A DNA stretch of 64,000 nucleotides from Pelomonas lactea. Lineage in GTDB: Bacteria > Pseudomonadota > Gammaproteobacteria > Burkholderiales > Burkholderiaceae_C. Of the stretch, positions 59,826 to 64,000 are shown piece after piece. Under the pieces are notes generated by a model, which did not search any database, was not told the origin of the DNA, and worked only from the letters and a program-made list of their open reading frames with translations. The DNA lies in assembly GCF_043555885.1 (NCBI RefSeq), contig NZ_JBIGHX010000007.1:186001-250000 (forward strand), written 5' to 3'. Every line of letters begins with the position of its first letter. The first letter of the stretch is position 1. The translations under genes were made by a program, and so were the position numbers.

Positions 59826-61171
59826 GCGGCGAAGCAGGGACCGCGACCTTGAACGCCGCGGCTTTGCCCGCGAGTCGGCCACGGCGCACGTCTGTTCATC
59901 GGCCGCCGTCTGCGGGAGCGCGGTACCGGGCCTCGAAGCGCAGCATCGAGGAGAACTATCTGGCGACCGTCTACAGATGGGACGAGGACCGCGTCCGGCG
60001 CGAGTTCGCTCGCCTACGCTGGGGCAGCCACACCGAGATGCCGTGCCCTCACTGTGGAACCATCGACGAGCACACGTGGACGGCCGCACGGGAGGACTGG
60101 CGTTGCGTGTTCTGCAGGAAGTACTTTGATGTCACCACCAACACCCTCCTGGACAGCTGCAAGCGTAGTCTCCAGTCGGTGTACGTGCAGACGCTGCTGT
60201 GGTCCTGCGGCAGCGCCGGCATCCCTGCATTGACGCTGCGCGAGATGGTCGGCACCGTCAGCTACAACACCGCGTTCTCTCTGACCGCCCGTTTGCGCGA
60301 GGGGCTGGTGCGTGGGCAAAACACGGGGCTCATCGCTGGCGTCGTCGAAATCGACGGCGCACACGCTTCGGGTCACGATGCTGCGGGTAAACGGGGCCGC
60401 CCACTGCGCCAGCAACAACCGAAGACCGTGGAAGAGGCTGATGCCAAAGCAAAGGCGATAGTTGACGCGTTCAACGCGAAGCAGGCCAAACGGAACCTGT
60501 CGGCTGAGCAGAAGAAAGCTGCCAAGACCGAACAGGTGGAACTGAGAGACCAAGGTGCTGTACGGGACCCGAACACCGGCCAGGTACTGCCGCTCAACCG
60601 GCGAATGGTCATCACCTTGCGCCGACGGTCCGGCAACCCGGGCGATGGCTCCGTCTGGACTAAGGTGGGCGTTGGCATGGCCGAGACACCTGAAGTCGTT
60701 GAGCATTTGGCCACTCGGCATGTGCTGATTCCCGAATCTGTGCTGGCAACCGACGAGGGAGTTGCATTCAAGAAGCTTGGAAAGCAGTTCAGGCTGCATC
60801 AGACCGTGAATCACGGCGAAACGCTGGTGGGGCCTGATGGCGAGCACAACAATCTTGCAGAGTCGTTCACTGCACGGCAGGACCGCGCGGAGGCCGGCAT
60901 CTATCTGAACGTCGAGCCCAAGTACCTGATGGACTACGCCTGTGAAACAGCCTTCCGCGAAGACCACCGTCGCGTGCCGGCCCCGGTGCGGACGGCAAAG
61001 CTGTTGTTCTGGGCGCTCAACGTCGGACGGTCTCACTACTGGCGCGGGTACACCCACGGAAAGAACCGAAAGCACGAGCTGCTGGTCCCAGAACAACTTC
61101 CGGTGGGCTCAAGCAGCGGACCCGCACCCCGAGAGCCGGGCTCCGAAATGGACGGTCGACCGCCGAGATAG
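59822..61171 (+). CDS. IS1595/ISXO2-type transposase
   Basis: A 449-aa protein. N-terminal zinc ribbon (Cys75, Cys78, Cys95, Cys98: CPHC...CVFC), as in the IS1595 family. Catalytic residues follow: Asp178 in VEIDGAHASG, Asp311 in VLATDEGVAFKKLG and the motif H342-N-N-x2-E347 in EHNNLAESFTARQDRAEAG, ending with MDYACETAFREDHRR. Between the first two aspartates there is a charged insertion (about 198-260, rich in Lys/Glu/Ala) not typical of the family. It should cut and rejoin the 24-bp ends and make 8-bp target duplications, both of which are seen here. Confidence 0.92.
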   Translation: MSGEAGTATLNAAALPASRPRRTSVHRPPSAGARYRASKRSIEENYLATVYRWDEDRVRREFARLRWGSHTEMPCPHCGTIDEHTWTAAREDWRCVFCRKYFDVTTNTLLDSCKRSLQSVYVQTLLWSCGSAGIPALTLREMVGTVSYNTAFSLTARLREGLVRGQNTGLIAGVVEIDGAHASGHDAAGKRGRPLRQQQPKTVEEADAKAKAIVDAFNAKQAKRNLSAEQKKAAKTEQVELRDQGAVRDPNTGQVLPLNRRMVITLRRRSGNPGDGSVWTKVGVGMAETPEVVEHLATRHVLIPESVLATDEGVAFKKLGKQFRLHQTVNHGETLVGPDGEHNNLAESFTARQDRAEAGIYLNVEPKYLMDYACETAFREDHRRVPAPVRTAKLLFWALNVGRSHYWRGYTHGKNRKHELLVPEQLPVGSSSGPAPREPGSEMDGRPPR

Positions 61172-61196
61172 CCGCAATGGCTGGCCCAGGATGGGC

Positions 61197-61727
61197 TCAA
61201 CGAGGGGCGGAGGCCCCTGCTGCCGGCAGGTCGGCCGCCCAACGCCAAGTTGAGCTTGCCTGGCCGTTCAGCTCGAACAAATCGAGTCGTTCCACCTCGC
61301 CGCGCTTCGCCATCTCGCGGAGTGGGTTCCGTATGGCTGATTTCTTGAACTCCTCTCTGGCACCTGCCGATGGGAAGTCCAATTGGAAGGTCATCGCGAC
61401 GTGCCAGAACACTTCGACGGTCGACACCGCCTGCGGATACGCCGCCTGCACGAAAGCGCGTATGACCGCAGCCTTCTCGCCACGCTTGCCGTACCGACCA
61501 CGCCATGCACGCACCGGGACGATGGTGGTTGGGTCCAAGTTTGGGTTGTAGGTCTGAATCAGAACGTCGGCAGCATCGCGTTCAGCCTTGGCTCGCTCCA
61601 AGTTTTGTTGCGCCTCGTCGATGAGCGCCTGAAGCCGGCAGACGGACGCATCGGCGCGTGCCCTTGTCTCAACGAGGCCCTTGAGGTAGCTGGGCACTCT
61701 CAGCATCTTTTCGGTGGGGCGCGTCAT
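61197..61727 (-). CDS. coiled-coil/winged-helix protein A (right-end paralogue)
   Basis: A 176-aa protein: N-terminal VPSYLKGLVETRARADASVCRLQALIDEAQ, a short coiled coil (about 30-55), then an α/β C-terminal half (VSTVEVFWHVAMTFQLDFPSAG...). It resembles its upstream neighbour in the N-terminal YLxGLV and RARAD motifs, so the two are paralogues. Its start overlaps the upstream stop (TGATG). Role unknown; DNA binding is plausible from build. Confidence 0.6.
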   Translation of the reverse strand: MTRPTEKMLRVPSYLKGLVETRARADASVCRLQALIDEAQQNLERAKAERDAADVLIQTYNPNLDPTTIVPVRAWRGRYGKRGEKAAVIRAFVQAAYPQAVSTVEVFWHVAMTFQLDFPSAGAREEFKKSAIRNPLREMAKRGEVERLDLFELNGQASSTWRWAADLPAAGASAPR

Positions 61728-62320
61728 CAGCCCCCCGGCAAGTCGTCTTCGACGTAGCTGACCTTCACACCGTGGGCCGCAGCTCTTGTGGCCAGTGCAT
61801 CGACGGTCTGAGGCTCGCTTGCCTTCCACCGCCAGCGCTTACCCTGGGATGACCGCCCCAGCGCATCGCCAATCCGCTCCGCTTCGCCGCGGGCGAGGAA
61901 CTCACGCAACCGTGGGTTCACCAAATTTGTCGCCCAGCGCGACCGAGCCTTTGCCGACACGAACTTGAGCTGGTGTACCTCTTCGAGATAGGCAGCAATC
62001 TCCGTCACGGTCACCCCCACCGTGCCAGCTACCGTCAAGCACTCCCGGATACCTGCCTGGAGCCCGCCATGCTGGCCGTAGGCGCCCAAGGTTCCGTGGA
62101 TGGGCGCAATGCTTTCACGTGCCAAGTCGGCGTTGTGCGCCTGCAGCATCGCATCACAGGCATCGCGATGCCTGTGAGCCTTGGCCAATTCGGTCTGGAG
62201 GTCGGCAAGCAATTCGGTCAGGCGCCGGACTTGGCCGTCCGCGCGGGCTCGGTTGTCGACGAGACCGCGGAGGTAGGCAGGGGTGCTACGGACTTGGAAG
62301 TTGAGGTTGGAGGCGACCAT
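61727..62320 (-). CDS. coiled-coil/winged-helix protein B (right-end paralogue)
   Basis: A 197-aa protein with STPAYLRGLVDNRARADGQVRRLTELLADLQ and a coiled coil (about 30-60), then a winged-helix-like part (IRECLTVAGTVGVTVTEIAAYLEEVHQLKFV...). It shares the YLxGLV, RARAD and coiled-coil layout with the gene downstream. It is the last cargo gene before the right inverted repeat; the 72 nt between them hold no gene. Possibly involved in regulation or end recognition. Confidence 0.6.
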   Translation of the reverse strand: MVASNLNFQVRSTPAYLRGLVDNRARADGQVRRLTELLADLQTELAKAHRHRDACDAMLQAHNADLARESIAPIHGTLGAYGQHGGLQAGIRECLTVAGTVGVTVTEIAAYLEEVHQLKFVSAKARSRWATNLVNPRLREFLARGEAERIGDALGRSSQGKRWRWKASEPQTVDALATRAAAHGVKVSYVEDDLPGG

Positions 62321-62392
62321 AGCCTCGTACAGCGACCTCGAACCCCCACTTTTGGCAGGAGCTAGCCCGCGAACCGTCCGCTGTTACAACCT

Positions 62393-62416
62393 TGGTTCAT
62401 CTGCGGCGTATCACCC
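62393..62416. repeat. right terminal inverted repeat
   Basis: On the minus strand, it reads GGGTGATACGCCGCA then GATGAACCA. It matches the left repeat at 23 of 24 positions and marks the right end of the transposon. Confidence 0.95.
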
Positions 62417-62424
62417 TTTCTGCA
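62417..62424. repeat. 8-bp target site duplication, right copy (TTTCTGCA)
   Basis: TTTCTGCA directly after the right inverted repeat, identical to 42729-42736. Confidence 0.95.
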
Positions 62425-62602
62425 TTCGGGCCGAGCGCCGGACCTGCCTTGGGCCAGAGGCCCAAGGCGTTCCGTAGGCACAAGCAGTCCGCAGGGACTG
62501 CTTGTGTCCGACTCCACTCCCAAGCCGGCCCGCCTGGCGATGTGCTCGGGGGACAGGCTGGGCTTGCCCGCGTTCAGCGCGGCAAGACCGGACGAGGGGC
62601 CT
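62425..62602. repeat. REP-type composite repeat, copy 3
   Basis: Begins TTCGGGCCGAGCGCCGG directly at the transposon target site. Two extra hairpins follow (GCCTTGGGCC/GGCCCAAGGC and CACAAGCAGTCC/GGACTGCTTGTG), then CCAAGCCGGCCCGCCTGGCG, GATGT, a third hairpin GGCTTGCCCGCG/CGCGGCAAGACC around GTTCAG, and the tail GGACGAGGGG. The extra hairpins are missing in the copy at 26354. It abuts the ruvC stop. Confidence 0.8.
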
Positions 62603-63150
62603 CAATACGTCCGGCTTCCCTTGAACTGCGCATGCTGCCGCCGCTGCAGCGTCGTGCTGCGGCTCATCGCGTCGAAGGTGATGCGCGCATGGGCGTGCAT
62701 GATGGCCAGGCCCAGCGCGTCGGCGGCGTCCTTGCCCGGCACGCCGGGCAGGTTCAGCAGCCGCTGCACCATGGCCTGGATCTGCTCCTTCTTGGCCTGG
62801 CCATGGCCGGCGATGGCCTTCTTCATCTGCACGGCGGTGTACTCGCTGACGGGCAGGTCGCCCGACACCAGCGCCGCCAGCGCCGCGCCGCGCGCCTGGC
62901 CCAGCAGCAGCGTGGACTGCGGGTTCACGTTGACGAACACGATCTCCACCGCAGCGCACTGCGGCTGGTAGCGGGCTGACACTTCGCGGATGCCGTCGAA
63001 CAGGATCTTCAGCCGCGCCGGCAGGTCGCCCACCGCGACGCCGCTGGTCTTGATGGTGCCGCTGGCCACGTAGGCCAGGCGCGGGCCGTCCGCGTCGATG
63101 ACACCGAAGCCCGTCGTCTGCAGGCCCGGGTCGATACCGAGGATGCGCAT
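62602..63150 (-). CDS. ruvC: Holliday junction resolvase RuvC
   Basis: A 182-aa protein with the RuvC layout: GIDPGLQTTGFGV (Asp7), AAVEIVFVNVNPQST (Glu), SEYTAVQMKKAIAGHGQAKKEQIQ and DAADALGLAIMHAHA with the final Asp pair. It cleaves Holliday junctions in homologous recombination. Its start overlaps the stop of the CdsA-like gene by a few bases. The C-terminal end runs into the REP repeat region, and the stop lies directly next to it. Confidence 0.95.
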   Translation of the reverse strand: MRILGIDPGLQTTGFGVIDADGPRLAYVASGTIKTSGVAVGDLPARLKILFDGIREVSARYQPQCAAVEIVFVNVNPQSTLLLGQARGAALAALVSGDLPVSEYTAVQMKKAIAGHGQAKKEQIQAMVQRLLNLPGVPGKDAADALGLAIMHAHARITFDAMSRSTTLQRRQHAQFKGSRTY

Positions 63151-64000
63151 CAGCGCGCCCCGAGGGGCAGCTGGAAGTACCAGCGCGCCGAGTGGAAGAA
63201 CACCGGCGCGGCAAAGCACAGCACGGCGATGCGGTCCAGCAGGCCCACGGCGCCGGTGATGGAGCTGCGGTTGCCCCAGTAGCGCACGCCGGCATCCTTC
63301 TTCAGCGCCTTCATGACCAGGCCGCCAAAACCCGCGGCGGCGGCCGTCACGAAGGCCATCGCCAGCGCCTGGCCGGCCTTGAACGGCGTGATCCAGAACA
63401 GACCCAGGCCGGCAAGCGAGCCGGTCAGCGTGCCTATCCACCAGGCACGCATGGAGAAGCTGCGGCTGATGCGCCGCGCCACGGGCCGGCGGCGCAGCGT
63501 GCGCGTGGCGATTTCCTGCGCGATCTGCGAGGCGGCCACCACCATGACGAGGAAGAACAGCAGGAACGCGCCGCGGCCCGTGAACCCGGGGAAGTCCAGC
63601 AGCAGCAGCGCCGGCGCGTGCGACAGGCCGTAGACGCAGACCATCACGCCCCACTGGATCTTGGCGTTGCGCTCCAGGAAGCGGCTGGGGTCGTCGGCCA
63701 GCGCGCTGACGATGGGCAGCAGCAGAAAGCCGTAGACCGGCAGGAACACGGTGAACAGGTCGAAGAAGCGCGTGCCGCACAGCATGTACTGCACCGGCAC
63801 CAGCACGAAGAACGCGACGATGAGCGTGCGGTGGTCACTGCGCTGCGTGTGCACGAGAGTGATGAACTCGCGCAGCGCCAGGAACGAGAACAGCGCGAAC
63901 AGCAGCGTCGCGCCCAGCGGGCCGGAGATCCACGCGACCCAGAACATGCAGCCGCCAATCCAGGCCGCGCGGAGGTCGCGGCGCACGCGGGCCCAGGTCA
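63150..64000 (-). CDS. phosphatidate cytidylyltransferase (CdsA-like), 5' end missing
   Basis: At least 283 residues; the true start lies beyond the window (reading stays open to 64000, and a GTG at 63986 only marks an internal codon). Polytopic, with about eight hydrophobic helices and the C-terminal CdsA signature region GLVMKALKKDAGVRYWGNRSSITGAVGLLDRIA. It would form CDP-diacylglycerol from phosphatidate and CTP. It differs in its N-terminal part from E. coli CdsA and may be a second, lineage-specific copy. Coupled to ruvC downstream. Confidence 0.85.
   Translation of the reverse strand, partial: TWARVRRDLRAAWIGGCMFWVAWISGPLGATLLFALFSFLALREFITLVHTQRSDHRTLIVAFFVLVPVQYMLCGTRFFDLFTVFLPVYGFLLLPIVSALADDPSRFLERNAKIQWGVMVCVYGLSHAPALLLLDFPGFTGRGAFLLFFLVMVVAASQIAQEIATRTLRRRPVARRISRSFSMRAWWIGTLTGSLAGLGLFWITPFKAGQALAMAFVTAAAAGFGGLVMKALKKDAGVRYWGNRSSITGAVGLLDRIAVLCFAAPVFFHSARWYFQLPLGAR

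Larger units (their letters stand above)
42737..62416. mobile_element. 19.7-kb IS1595-family transposon carrying a dnd phosphorothioation operon
   Basis: A complete element: terminal inverted repeats at 42737-42760 and 62393-62416 (23 of 24 bases identical), exact 8-bp target duplications outside, and an IS1595/ISXO2-type transposase at 59822-61171. The inside is visibly less GC-rich than the chromosome and its genes read as cargo: dndC, a small Dnd protein, dndD, a DndE-FtsK fusion, a HEPN-motif protein, AlbA_2, HTH, HAD phosphatase, RTX metallopeptidase and partner, LexA-like repressor and several orphans. The original site was the tail of a terminator next to a REP repeat, so no gene was broken. 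The intact duplications and near-identical ends point to a single, not very old insertion. The IS1595 family is known for members with passenger genes, but one this size is unusual. Confidence 0.93.

Noticed and set aside
42737..62416. Island explained as a tRNA-integrated or tyrosine-recombinase element
   Set aside because: No integrase and no tRNA at either end. The 24-bp inverted ends and 8-bp duplication point to a DDE transposon instead.

Overview
The window is very GC-rich bacterial chromosome. Gene content (a fad β-oxidation cluster with TetR control, ubiquinone genes, a PhaF-like phasin, PEP-CTERM and UPF0149 proteins, RAYT/REP repeats) fits a betaproteobacterium of the order Burkholderiales, near the Rubrivivax/Leptothrix/Roseateles group. 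This assignment is an inference from protein character only; no rRNA or tRNA gene was seen.

Left part (1-42.7 kb), ordinary chromosome with small accessory patches: a REP-associated transposase with its repeat (1-935); small conserved proteins (1003-2253); an unrecognised three-gene set of a 920-aa protein, a membrane protein and an M15 peptidase/GH75-like protein (2341-7672); an Atm1-type ABC exporter divergent from an acyl-CoA thioesterase; a secreted rhamnogalacturonan lyase and an SGNH hydrolase; then a minus-strand fatty-acid degradation cluster (21826 down to 12943: TetR, acyl-CoA dehydrogenase, DUF2147, bifunctional HCDH/ECH, DUF4442, thiolase, DUF1569, enoyl-CoA hydratase). The cluster is decorated with palindromic repeats, including a 267-bp MITE-like element directly before the enoyl-CoA hydratase start codon. 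Next come an HNH nuclease, a glycine-zipper lipoprotein, a nitrilase/enoyl-reductase-like/GNAT group, a two-domain fatty acyl-CoA reductase of the Marinobacter type beside a phasin gene, a patatin, ubiquinone-type genes including ubiG, a heterodimeric MdlAB-like ABC exporter, a sodium/solute symporter, and an ExeM/NucH extracellular nuclease followed by a PEP-CTERM protein.

Middle part (42737-62416): the main discovery. A complete 19,680-bp transposon is bounded by 24-bp terminal inverted repeats (23/24 identical) and flanked by an exact 8-bp target duplication, TTTCTGCA. Its transposase (59822-61171) is of the IS1595/ISXO2 type, a family known for 8-bp duplications. It is translationally coupled to two unknown upstream proteins. 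The cargo is a compact DNA-phosphorothioation operon (dndC, small protein, dndD, and a DndE-like domain fused to an FtsK/SpoIIIE motor) without dndA, dndB or dndFGH. It also includes a protein with a HEPN-like motif, a Schlafen/AlbA_2 protein, an HTH protein, a HAD phosphatase, an RTX metallopeptidase with a secreted partner, a LexA-like self-cleaving repressor with its own operator, and a coiled-coil/winged-helix paralogue pair at the right end. The element is best read as a self-mobile defence and secretion island under possible SOS-type control.

Right part (62417-64000): the chromosome resumes with a REP-type composite repeat, then ruvC and a 5'-truncated CdsA-like phosphatidate cytidylyltransferase gene, both on the minus strand.
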